64,000 nucleotides of DNA from contig JAJIRX010000570.1 of the NCBI GenBank assembly GCA_023853785.1, forward strand, positions 248,001-312,000, read 5' to 3'. The stretch is from Psilocybe azurescens. Its lineage: Eukaryota > Basidiomycota > Agaricomycetes > Agaricales > Agrocybaceae. Position 1 is the first letter of the stretch. The number at the start of each line of letters is the position of its first letter. The position numbers and the translations under genes were made by a program. The notes beneath the pieces are model-generated. The model was not told where the DNA came from, made no database searches, and saw only the letters and a program-made list of their open reading frames with translations. Positions 22,789 to 32,550 of the stretch are shown in pieces.

Positions 22789-24912
22789 TCACACCTCAAC
22801 TTTGGACCCGGAGCCGACATTGACAGAGTGAATCGGCTGGTAGAGAGACGACAGTTCTTCAGCCTCTTCAGCATCCGCCATCTATGAATGTGGTAAGGTT
22901 ATTCAAATACACATAATCTCTACATAAAACTACTGACCGCCTTGCTATTGATGTCGTAGTGGTTGTTATAAATGAGCAAGTTAGCCGTCTTGGCTGCTGG
23001 ATGAGAGGTTCACGGTCAATCGGCATTCTCCATGTTATTGTGCGATTAATAGCTTACGGATGTCCTTGAGAATGCCCACATGTGAATACGCCCACATGTT
23101 TAAGGGGACCTTTGTTTGAATCGAGAGTAAATAAGCCATGAGGCCAGACACATGTGGAACAGCCTATGCAGTTAATAGTTAAAATCGGTGCCCAGGGGCT
23201 AAATACAATAACCTACCACAGATGTGCCTGACCTCACTGCGGTCTTTCCATTAAGAAAGGTAGAGTCGACATCTTCCCCTTCATTGATGTTTTAGCGCCA
23301 TGATTGACGATAGTGTACGATATGGCAGTGCCACCCAACTTACCGGGAGCAAAAACATTGACGACCTGCCCAAAGTTTGACATGGCCCACTTCTTGTCTC
23401 GAATGTTGCATGCACCAACAGTTATTGCATAAGGAGAACGAGCAGGGCTGATATTTTTCGCGTCTACATTGGTATTTCCAGCAGCAGCAATGACGGGAAT
23501 AAGCACGTCGAAGAGCTATGAGAACATAAGAATCAGAGACATCTCCATTGTACCTGAACGGAGATCCAGACCTTCTTCACCGAGTCGTCAACAGCGTCCG
23601 ATGGAGGACTTCCGATGCTAACGTTGACCACACTTGGCCTTTTGGTTTTCTTGACGTTTTGCAGGATCCAATCCAAACCCTTGACGCTGACATATTGAGA
23701 CAGTTCAGATCAAGCTGATGCATAGTATAGAGACGTGGACTGACAGATCAGAATTGTTATAAGAGCTAGAAAAGCTAGGTAAGTGCCAATAGAGGTTAAC
23801 TTTCTTACGAGACTTACTCTTGCTCCATGACCTTCACGGCAATGGCATTAGCATGCTTGGCTACTCCCCTAAGTAAAACCACATTCTGAGAGCCGATAGA
23901 CCATTACACGGCTGAAGATAGCTCACAACTGCTTGGACATGGCAGTTCCTGCGATATGCGTTCCGTGACTAGAAACGTCAAAAGGTTGGCATCAAAGGAA
24001 GCTTCTTCGGAGCTCAGTTTAATGCTGGAGAAGTGGTACTGACCCGTTAAGATCTCTCTTATCCTATACAGAATGAGAGTTTAGATGTACAGAAAAAGAA
24101 CTGATTCGATGGTTATTGATTTACCGTTCCCGCAAACGTTGCACCCCATGTTGCGCGATTCTCAAAAGCAGGCTGTCGGAGAATGTACCATGTCAGGACA
24201 GGAGCACGAGAAATACAGGCGGGCTGACATGGGATATTTCTATGCCTATAATGAATCAATATACCGGTCAGCATATGGTTCATGGCCAGAAAATCATTGC
24301 ATTAAATGCACGCACCTGAATCTGTATACACCGACGCATGGTACCGGCCGCACAAAGTTAGTATAAGTAGATCAGATAATCGCGATTCGTCTCATCTCAC
24401 CGACGATATAAATATCCACACCAGATCCCCCTGCCGGATCCCAGTGATAGAAAAATTTGTTGGGTGTAGGTTTATCGCTCACAGGGAACGGCGCGATCCT
24501 GCTCAATCTTGCACAGCCCCAGGTCGCATCGTTCCTACAATCACAAGGTTCGGTAAGCCTGAGATCGATCCAACCAAAACTCCAGGGAAACGCACTGATA
24601 ATCAAATGCAGAGCCAACAGAGTCTTTCTCGACGTATTTGACATCGGGATGCGCCTTCAAGGTCTCGATATCACTCTCCCTGAACTTTCCTAATAATAGG
24701 TGAGCCCTAGCTCAAAAGCATGGCCGAGAGCCGCAGCTCAAGAAGAATGACGACAACTCACCAGCGAACCCGTTCAGAACATGTTCATACTCAACGATAT
24801 CCGAGGAATTCGTCCTGATGTTAGTCTCGAGCAAGTTGAGAAAATTCTGCCTGGATACGCCTTCCCGAAGTACCACGATGTAGGTTTGTGTTGCACCAGC
24901 GGTGGTCGACAT
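22789..24912 (-). CDS. Subtilisin-like serine protease (peptidase S8, proteinase K-type)
   Basis: About ten short exons. Exon 1 starts at ATG 24912 and encodes an I9 propeptide (TYIVVLREG through NGFAG/KFRESDIETL). The mature part begins near NDATWGCARLS. Catalytic Asp is in DSG on a 6-nt exon (24321-24316), His in HGTHIAGTAMSKQ (about 23970-23935), the oxyanion Asn in AAAGNTNVDA (23506 frame) and Ser in RSGTSV/AVPHVSGLMAYLL across an intron (about 23250-23140). It ends with SGSKVEV before the TGA at 22791-22789. No signal peptide is visible before the propeptide (MSTTAGATQTYIVVL), unlike secreted S8 enzymes, so an intracellular location is possible, or an upstream exon was missed. All key residues are present and no frameshift was found. 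Confidence 0.85.
24316..24321 (-). other. 6-nt microexon carrying the catalytic Asp of the subtilisin
   Basis: ATTCAG lies between an acceptor AG and a donor GTGCGT. Joined to ...GTCG upstream and GCATAGAAATATCCCAT downstream it gives IV-DSG-IEISH, the DTG/DSG motif of S8 proteases. Without it the Asp is lost, because its codon is split as G|AT. Confidence 0.7.
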
Positions 24913-26135
24913 CCTTTACAGCGATATGACAGTTAAAAGCCAAAGGAACTTGGGTATCGAAAGAGAGAGCGGACGATCAATAAATACATACTCTCTCCTG
25001 TTATATTTAGATGGGGGTCAGATTAGGAAACGGAATGGAAGCCTGTCTATTGTGGACCTGGAATTACTCTCCCATTTGAATGGAAAACCCATACAAGAGA
25101 CGTCCACAGCCTCGTTTATACCGTGTAATATGTGAGTCTACCTCGTCAGACGGGCTTCCGAAAGATAATGACGGCTTGTATGCCAGTGTTTGAGAAGCAT
25201 GTTTGCGACTACCGGACCCAAAATCAATAATCGACCCAGCCGTCCGATCCATCATGTGAACATCTCGAGTTGGGGTCTTCCATTGACCACTCGCAGGCAA
25301 TTGTCCATCGACAGGTATGGGAACTTAGATATGTGAAAGTCAAAATATAGGTTCAACATTGTTTTGAACGGCGTCCTCAAGCACAGATTTTTGGACATCG
25401 AGTGAAAGTAGTGTCGATTGGTAAATTTGGCAGTATGGTGCGTCAATCCGAAGCGCTCACGCTCCGAATTACCTTTACAAGGAACGCTGTAAGTTTGAGG
25501 GACGAAATCAAAGTTGTCGGTAATGCCAAAATACCCGTCAAACACTTCAGTTCATGTGACTGTCGACCTATAATGCCAGTGAACGAGCTCAGTAATCTTC
25601 GGTGTTGATAACAGGGTCAGTTTCCCAAAATAACGTCACCGACTTCGATTCTCCGGAGCCTGAGGATTCCATCGTCTAACAGGCACAAACAGGTAAAGCT
25701 GCTCATTCTCGCAGAGCAGCACGATAAGTATAGCTTCCGCGACACTACACATATATATCAAGGTACAAGAGTTACTGCTATTTTTTGTCCTTTAAGCATT
25801 GCTCAGCTCCGAGTGTAACTCGCTAGCATCAAGTTCTACAAACTGAAGAACAATTGCCCCGTTTCTTCGGTCGGATGACATCGATGGTTCCTTCAGCATG
25901 ACTTGGCAATTGGTCAGAATTGGTGTTCTGAAATTAACAATGAGGTCTTCCAATTCCATGAGTATGATATGCGCTCGCCGACGATGAAACGAAAGTAACA
26001 GTAATGTTAATATTTGGAATGTCTTCGTGATACGAATACTAATACAATAATTAAATAGATGCCTTCCGAACCCTGTTCAAGAAGGGCCAAAGCCCTACAG
26101 GCTGTGTGGTTTTCGTACACTTCCGAGTCCGACGT
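24913..26135. other. Spacer with an unrecognised minus-strand coding-like patch
   Basis: On the minus strand, 25560-25064 contains two overlapping frames in different phases (FDGYFGITDNFDFVPQTYSV, and later GQWKTPTRDVHMMDRTAGS). These might be one decayed or intron-split gene. I do not recognise the family. The rest has no supported feature. Confidence 0.3.
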
Positions 26136-26830
26136 TCACTTGTCGTCCATTCTACGCCTTTTTCCATTGATATCACCGCCATCCGCCCCCGCCCGCCCAT
26201 GAACGACGGGTTGAAGTGTCCCGACCTCATCCCGCCACGGCCTCCTTGCATCCCTACAGTTTGTGATCGTCATCGAGAAAGAGATTTGACAATTAGGCAT
26301 GGTTTGATTTTCATACGGTGTATAAACATTGGCAATACGACGACACGATACACTGCAGTGCGGCGCACCGCAAGGTAAGGAGAGAGAGAGATCAAGTGTG
26401 GGAAGAGAGCGAGAACGAGAGCAACAGGAAGTTTCCATTTTACGCATAGATACGCCGCACGCAGGTAAAGAGAGGAGATAGAGGAGAGCTATTGTATGCA
26501 CAACGTGTCGAGGACAGTAAAGAAGAAAGAAATTTAAAAATACGAGAGAAAATGGAAGAGAAGAAAATAGGGAAAAGATTTAACTTCGGGAAACGAAAAC
26601 AGGGGGATGTGGTTGCGGGGATGGATTGACAAAAGGAAAAGATGAGGAAAGAAAATAAGAGAAACTAGAAACTCGTACCATACCGCCACCACCGCCCATC
26701 ATGCCCGCATCATCTGCCCTGGAAGTTACCCCGCCCACCTCGATCTCCCATATAATTGCTTCCGCTGTCCACACTAATATCCATCGCCGCCATATTATCC
26801 ATGCTCATGCATGCCCATTCCACCCATCCC
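26136..26830 (-). pseudogene. 3' half of the CPSF6-like gene (Gly/Met- and RGG-rich tail)
   Basis: Minus-strand sequence encodes GGMGGMGM, MSMDNMAAMDISVDSGS, NYMGDRGGRGNFQG, ADDAGMMGGGGGM, then MQGGRGGMRSGHFNPSFM and a basic end DINGKRRRMDDK before the TGA at 26138-26136. This looks like the RGG-rich, basic tail of a CPSF6-like RNA-binding protein. The fragments lie in different frames (a base appears missing in the C run at 26186-26190, and near 26727 and 26810) and there is no start. Upstream it is joined directly to a duplicated piece of the MYND gene 5' end. Identity with the 5' half at 21.6-22.4 kb is inferred from family resemblance. Confidence 0.5.
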
Positions 26831-27245
26831 ACCGCAGTCTATTTAGATGCTTTGCGAATGATGCGAAGGAAGGCATTCGTGCCGTGCTCAAGACATCCAG
26901 TAGATCAGCGAGATTTTCGCGCTGTTAAGTGGAGAGTAATGGAGGAGACCTGTGGTGTGTGAGAATAGAACTAACTAAACAAGAGTGATTGGAGGCATCG
27001 GAGACGGGATCTGTTGGCGAGATTGCTTTGTCTCTCACGTGGCCCCATTGACATTTAGCGCTCAAAGCGCTTATCATCGACTCAGCATTAGTCACCATTT
27101 TCAAGTACTTACTACACGTCTAATCTCCGAAAAAGAAGCCAGCACACCACTTCAGTGGCAGTACAAACATACTTTTTATTTTTATTTCCAACTTTCGCCG
27201 AATTCGACGACTCTGTGCTCTCTGACATCAATTACGCACATTGCC
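26831..27245 (-). pseudogene. Duplicated 5' region and first codons of the MYND gene
   Basis: Matches 20905-21560 over several collinear blocks, with gaps. The first codons read MPSFASFAKHLNRL, versus MASFASLAKHPDRL in the real gene, after which homology stops and the RGG-rich half begins. Conserved upstream words include CTCTCACGTGG, CAAGTACTTACTACACGTC and GCAGTACAAACATAC. It has no MYND finger, so it is a fragment. Confidence 0.8.
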
Positions 27246-28013
27246 TAAAACGACCTAGCCTCCGATAACCCGCCATTCTCATCCAGATCAAAAAACTACG
27301 TTTTCATTCTTTTGAGATCAAGCCAAAAATGTAAGTAAAGCCTCTTTGAGTTTTTATGAGTACACGAAAGGTGCATGATGGACGACGGGGGTCACGGATG
27401 GTGTCGGAGCCCAGGCTGGGAGGGACTTCTGAGAAACAACAAACAAGAAAGAAGATGACGAGATTTTGTAGGATGAAAAAACAGGGAAAATGAGCAAAAA
27501 TGAAATTGAAATCCAAGTCTGAGTCTATCCAAGAAAGAAAGAAAGTTTGAAAGAAAGTACTACTAAAAAGAAAAAAAGGATGCGAGAAGGGAAACGACGA
27601 AAAGGTAAACGAAAAGAATAAAAGAAGAATCAACAACAGCAACAACATCAGAAATCATCTCAACAACAAAAGGAAAAAAAAAAGAAAAAAAGATTTTTGA
27701 TATCTCAGAAAGAGGATGAAGCAGTACGTAATACCAACAGCTTGACAGGAGCATCATGGTTCATGGGCCAGCACTCGTCTGGTCCGAGTGAACGCGAATG
27801 GAGAATGCAGACACCGCACAACACGACAGAAACACAAAAAAAAAGAAGGAAGAAAGAAGAAAATAAAACGAAAAGAAAAGAAAAGGTTCATCATATGAGC
27901 AAGCTTCGTCGTCGTGAAAAGGGGTTTCGCAAGGAAAATATAGTGATGGTGGTGGTAATGGTGGTTTAGTGGCGGGTGGCGGGTGGGAGGGGCGGGGAAT
28001 TCTACAAACCCAT
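27246..28013. other. Purine-rich non-coding interval
   Basis: A/G-rich tracts (gaaagaaagaaag, aaaaaagaaaaaaag) dominate the plus strand at about 27480-27900. This is probably the 3' region of the AMPK beta gene. The open frames here are Phe/Ser-rich antisense translations of these tracts, not genes. Confidence 0.5.
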
Positions 28014-31000
28014 CTAAGTCGGTTTATAGTATATCGTCGTCAAATACTACATTCCCCCAACAAACAAAAAAAAACACAATCAGCACCCGTACAACGCAAA
28101 CAACAACGCCCAATCCAAAAAAAACCACAAAAACCCACCTTCTTCCGATAGCGCGTCGTGTTCGCAACCGCGAGCACCCCGTTCCGGATCGCGCTCGTGC
28201 ACAGGTGGTGCAGCACGACGTGGCTCGGCACCGGGAGCACGCTGTTGTCGTCCGTCAGGGACGGCATGTTCGCGTCGTCGATCGTGATCGCGCGCGAGCC
28301 GCTCATCGCCGCGCGCTCCAGCGGGGTCGGCGGCAGCGGCGGCTGCGGCTGCTGGTGTGTGGTCTGACTCTGCGGCTGCGTTTGTGTGGAGGGTGTCTGC
28401 GCTGCGTGTGTTGACGCCGGTGTTGATGATTGGGATTGGGATTGGGATTGGGATGGTGCAGAAGAACCAGAGAGCGACAGCAGCACCGACGGCGGAATAG
28501 CCCCCGTGCCCGACGCCCACCCCATCTTCGGCGGCGTGTGCGCCTGCATCGGCGACATCTGGCCCGTCGGCGTAGCGGGCAGCGAGCCCTGCGGCGACGT
28601 CGCCGCCGTCGTCGTGCCCGTCGACTCGACCCCGCCAGAGCCAGACCCACCGGACAGCGTCCCCGCCGACGTGCTCGCCAGTGCCGCCGTTGTCGCTGTT
28701 GTTGTCGACGGTGTTGCCGTCCCAGACGCGGGGAGCGACCCGCTGGTGCTCGGACCCATATCCACGGGCGTCGCCTGTTGCACGCTGATCACCGCAGGCG
28801 GCTCGTACTCCCCGTCCCGTCCTCCGAGGGCGGCGGCGGCGGCGGCACGTTCCCACGTCTGCTGCTCCTCGTCCCGCGCTCGCGCTCGCGCTCCTTCTCC
28901 CTCTCCCGCCGCTCCCGCCGCGCGCTCCCCCGCTCCCCACCCCGCTCGCGCCCACCCCGCCTCCTCCTCCTCCTCCTCCCTGATGCATCATGGCCGCCGC
29001 GCCCGTGCCCACCGTGCTCGTGCCGATCCCCATGTCGATGCCCGCTCCCGCTCCCATTCGCGCTCCCCGCGCCGCTGCTCTTCTGCTCCCCAACCCGCGA
29101 GTTCAAAAGCAGCTTATCCAAGTGTCGCGGGAGCCCAGGCGCCGGGGGGATGTTCGGGGCGGGCACGAAGCCCGTCACCCTCGCCGTCCCGCCCCCTCCC
29201 GCGCCGCCGCTGCCACCGTCGTACTGCCCCGCGGACGCCGCCAGATACGCTTCTTCTTCCCGCGCCGCCTCGAGCAGCTCCGGCGGGAACACGCTCGTCC
29301 ACGACGCCTGGATGTACGCGGCCGCAGCAGCCGCTGCCGCCGCCGCCTTGGTCACCTCGCCTTGTGGTTTATGGCTGGCAGCCGCCGCGCCCGCGGACGT
29401 CGACGGCCGTGCGCGCTCGTCCCCGTCCCCGTCCCCATCCGCCTCCGAGTCCGCGGACCAGAAACTCTGGCCGGGCTGGAGCTTCCGCGGCGGGGGCGGC
29501 TGCAGCTGCGCGAAGGGCGGCGGCGGAATCTGTATCGCATTGGCGACGTTCATGGGGGCCTGAGTCTGGCCGGGCAGCCCGTACGTGAGGGGCACGGCGA
29601 CGTAGTTCGCGAGCGAGCCCTGGTCGTCGACTGCGGCGGGGAGGTCGTCCGCGACGCGCCATTGCCCGTCAACGAGGAAGCGGACGTGGTGTGTCCCGGG
29701 GCGCAAGAGCACGGAGAGTGTCCATACATTGGTGCTGATGGGGCTACATAGAGGAAGAGAGGTTTAGTTCAGTTCGTAATACTGGGATTAAGGAGTGAAA
29801 GGAGGTGCAAATTTGAAAGAAGAAAGTGTGACATAGCCAGGAAGGTCATTGATCCAGATTCTGCGGATTAAGCCTCAAAGATTCTAGGAGGAAGATGCTC
29901 TTTGCGGGAAGGAGAACGATGCAGATATCGTAGGGAGGACACCGACGCGACAATGCCGAATCAATCACTTGTTCACTAAGCCATGAACGAATACGAATCT
30001 ACGCAAGGGATACGCGATAGGACCCGGAACCGCAGGCTTGGGGACGAGGCGTTCAAGGCAGACGAGATGGCAGGGGCGGGGCGGGGTAGATCCGACAATG
30101 GGCATACGTGCCGCCAGAGGAAATGGGGGATGGGAAAAAGGGGCAGAATAAAAGGAATGAATGATATGCGCCTTTTTGGCGCATATTCTCGAAATTACGA
30201 AATCCACATCGATAAGAAACACAAAAAACGAAAATGAAAATGAAAGAAATAAAAAAATAAGAGCTCACTCTCGTTCCATGGGCTGTCTGCCCTTCCACTC
30301 ATCGTCGCCCGCTCTGGCGAGCACGACCTCCCGCCCACCTCCCTTCCACACGATCTTGACAGGGACTGGATCGGCCAACAGATCCTCCTTGTGCGGGCTG
30401 AGCATGGCGCTCTGATCGACCTCATCCGCCTTGGCGGCCTTGCCCAACAGCACCGGGATGGACGACCTCACGACCTCGCGCGGATAGCCCGAGCCGGCCA
30501 GCACGCTCGACCCCGCAGGCGACGAGGGCGGGGCGGCCGGGGGCTGCTGCTGCTGGCTCCTATCGTAGAGCTCCTGGATGCGCATGACCTGCTGCTGCTG
30601 GCGGGCGGAGATGGGCTGCTGCCTCCCACGCGGCGCGCTCTGGTTCTGGCTCGGCCGCTGCTGCTCGCCCTGGTAGTACCCGCCTGTGGGCCCTGTGCGG
30701 CCGCGGGGCGCAGGCGCAGGCGGGAAGGGCTGGTGGGTGGACGGGGGCTGGAGCTGCCCCTGGTAGGTCTGGTACCCGCCGACCTGGCCGAGCATGTCGG
30801 ATGTGCTGGGCAGGTGTGTCGGGGCCCTCTCCTCCGGCTCGAGCTCCTGGGACGTGAGATAGTGGTTGAAGGGGTAGTTCTGGTTCTGGGCGGCGGGGGG
30901 GATGGGTATGGATGCGGATTTTGCCTGGCGGCCCCTGTTGGAGGCATTGTTGGATGCGGGGGTGAGGGAGAGGGAGGCGAGATCGGGGAGCTCTAGAGAT

Positions 31001-31125
31001 CTCTTCTTTGTGCGCATGGAGGGATGTGGGTTGCCTGGGCCAGGAGAGATGGATGTTGTGCGCATGGTGTTTGAGGTGGCGGTATTCCGGGGCGGATTGT
31101 TGGCATTGGAGGCGGAATTGCCCAT
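28014..31125 (-). CDS. SNF1/AMPK kinase beta subunit (Gal83/Sip2-like); one frameshift
   Basis: Exons 31125-30269, 29743-28139 and 28046-28014. The protein starts MGNSAS, a likely N-myristoylation signal, followed by a long Gln/Pro-rich region. A CBM48 glycogen-binding domain spans intron 1 (PVPVKIVWKGGGREVVLARA, then NVWTLSVLLRPGTHHVRFLV). The ASC/AMPKBI domain has LPRHLDKLLLN, then after a charged low-complexity insert PPLPPTPLERAAMSGSRA, HVVLHHLCTSAIRNGVLAVA, and the last exon YLTTIYYKPT plus stop (33 nt). This subunit tethers the SNF1 catalytic and gamma subunits in glucose-starvation signalling. One base is missing in CCCC at 28810-28813, just before YEPPAVISVQQ; both sides are conserved, so an error is likely. 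Confidence 0.92.
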
Positions 31126-32550
31126 GGCTGGCTACTGTCCCGCTGGTCTGTTATTTGGATCCTTTCGGACACGGAGAGAGCGAGAGACAAGTGGAGTTCT
31201 GGCTTAGACAAACAATGCCATCATCCCAAATCGCATCCAAATCAGTGTTGTCGTCTGTTTGCCCACGCCATCTAATCATAAACCCGGCCCAATCTCCGTG
31301 GTGCTACGAACTGGGGGTGCATCTATGAATGTACGCTGACATTACAGTCCAGACCTGCACTTTGCACCCTCGCTTTCTATTTTTTACCGACGCCAACTCC
31401 ATCCCTGTGCCCTCACTCACCCTCGTGATATTAATATCCAGCCACTGTCCGTCACACCCCATCTGAAGCGCCCATAAATTGGCACAAACTTCCAGAAGGG
31501 TATCGGCTCTATAGAGGCCCTTGCCAAGTCAAACAGGGTGAATGCTCACCGCAGTTGGGGGTATATACCCTCTAATCGGCGTCCTCGGCGTATGGGCTTT
31601 AGAGAGGGACACCCTCAAAGTCTTTCAATGACACGCCGACTGTATACTCGAGCAGTACGTGGGACCCAATACTCTCTCGAAATTTGAGACCCATTTACTC
31701 GCTGCCAATGATATCGCCGACACAAATCCCTTGGCACTTCCAACTCAAAATAGTACGACACCTCCAATTCAAAATCTCAAACGCGACCCCATCACATATC
31801 TAGGGTACAACCTTTTACGCCAGGCTCACCTGTAAAAGTTCCCTTATCTATAAACACAACATGGATCTGTTTCGCAACAGCGTGTCGAGTCTGCAATGCG
31901 TCAACGTTCAAGTTCGCACAGTGGCTGCGGGCCCAAATTCCGTGGTACACAGATAAACTATTGTTCGCAAGACCCCTCAAAATCTCACATTTTCAATGGA
32001 TGATCGTCGTCGCTATCGTATCCAAACGCAATTTAACCAACGTCCGAGGTCAGCATACGGGATCTAGCAGCATGCATGGGCGCTTAAAAGCCGTTCATCT
32101 CTGTGACCCTGTTTTTCGATGGTTTCGAATGTATGTCTCTTTAGGAAGGATATATCATTCGCATTTGTATAAGCAAGTCCCTGTCCAAGGGCCAACTCCG
32201 AGTCATTTCACACTTCTTCTCCCCGTCGTGCTCTTCATACAGACGTGTACGGACTACGATCGTATCCGGGCCGATGGACAGAATCCGTGCTGGTAGTCGC
32301 CGGCGCACAGGTCGAAGCTGTAGCCCAGATCTGAAACGCGACCAAGAGACTTCCTCGGGATTTACTGCCACTGAGACTGTGGTTGTTCAGATTGCCATCT
32401 GTAGTGGCAGGCCGCTGCTTCTTATTATCATAAGACGAATAAAGCGGTGTTCTGTTGGCATTTGCCGATGATATAGTATGTGCCGTTTCGTCTTGTCGAT
32501 GACGGACAGAGGTGGCTCGGAGGTGGGACTTGACATGGTCTGATTATTTA
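31126..32550. other. Intergenic interval
   Basis: Contains the upstream region of the AMPK beta gene and possibly the 3' end of the next gene. A minus-strand frame at 32371-32141 has no recognised similarity but might be a last exon of the zinc-finger gene. A short dispersed repeat lies at 32018-32062. Confidence 0.4.
32018..32062. repeat. Dispersed short repeat, copy 2
   Basis: Near-identical core to 19159-19199 (CAATTTAACCAACGTCCGAG, then GTCAGCATACG), same orientation. Confidence 0.6.

Noticed and set aside
28386..29588. 400-codon plus-strand open frame (and others over 28.4-29.7 kb)
   Set aside because: Antisense to the AMPK beta exon. The translation is Arg/Pro/Ala-rich and follows from high GC; the minus strand carries the conserved domains.
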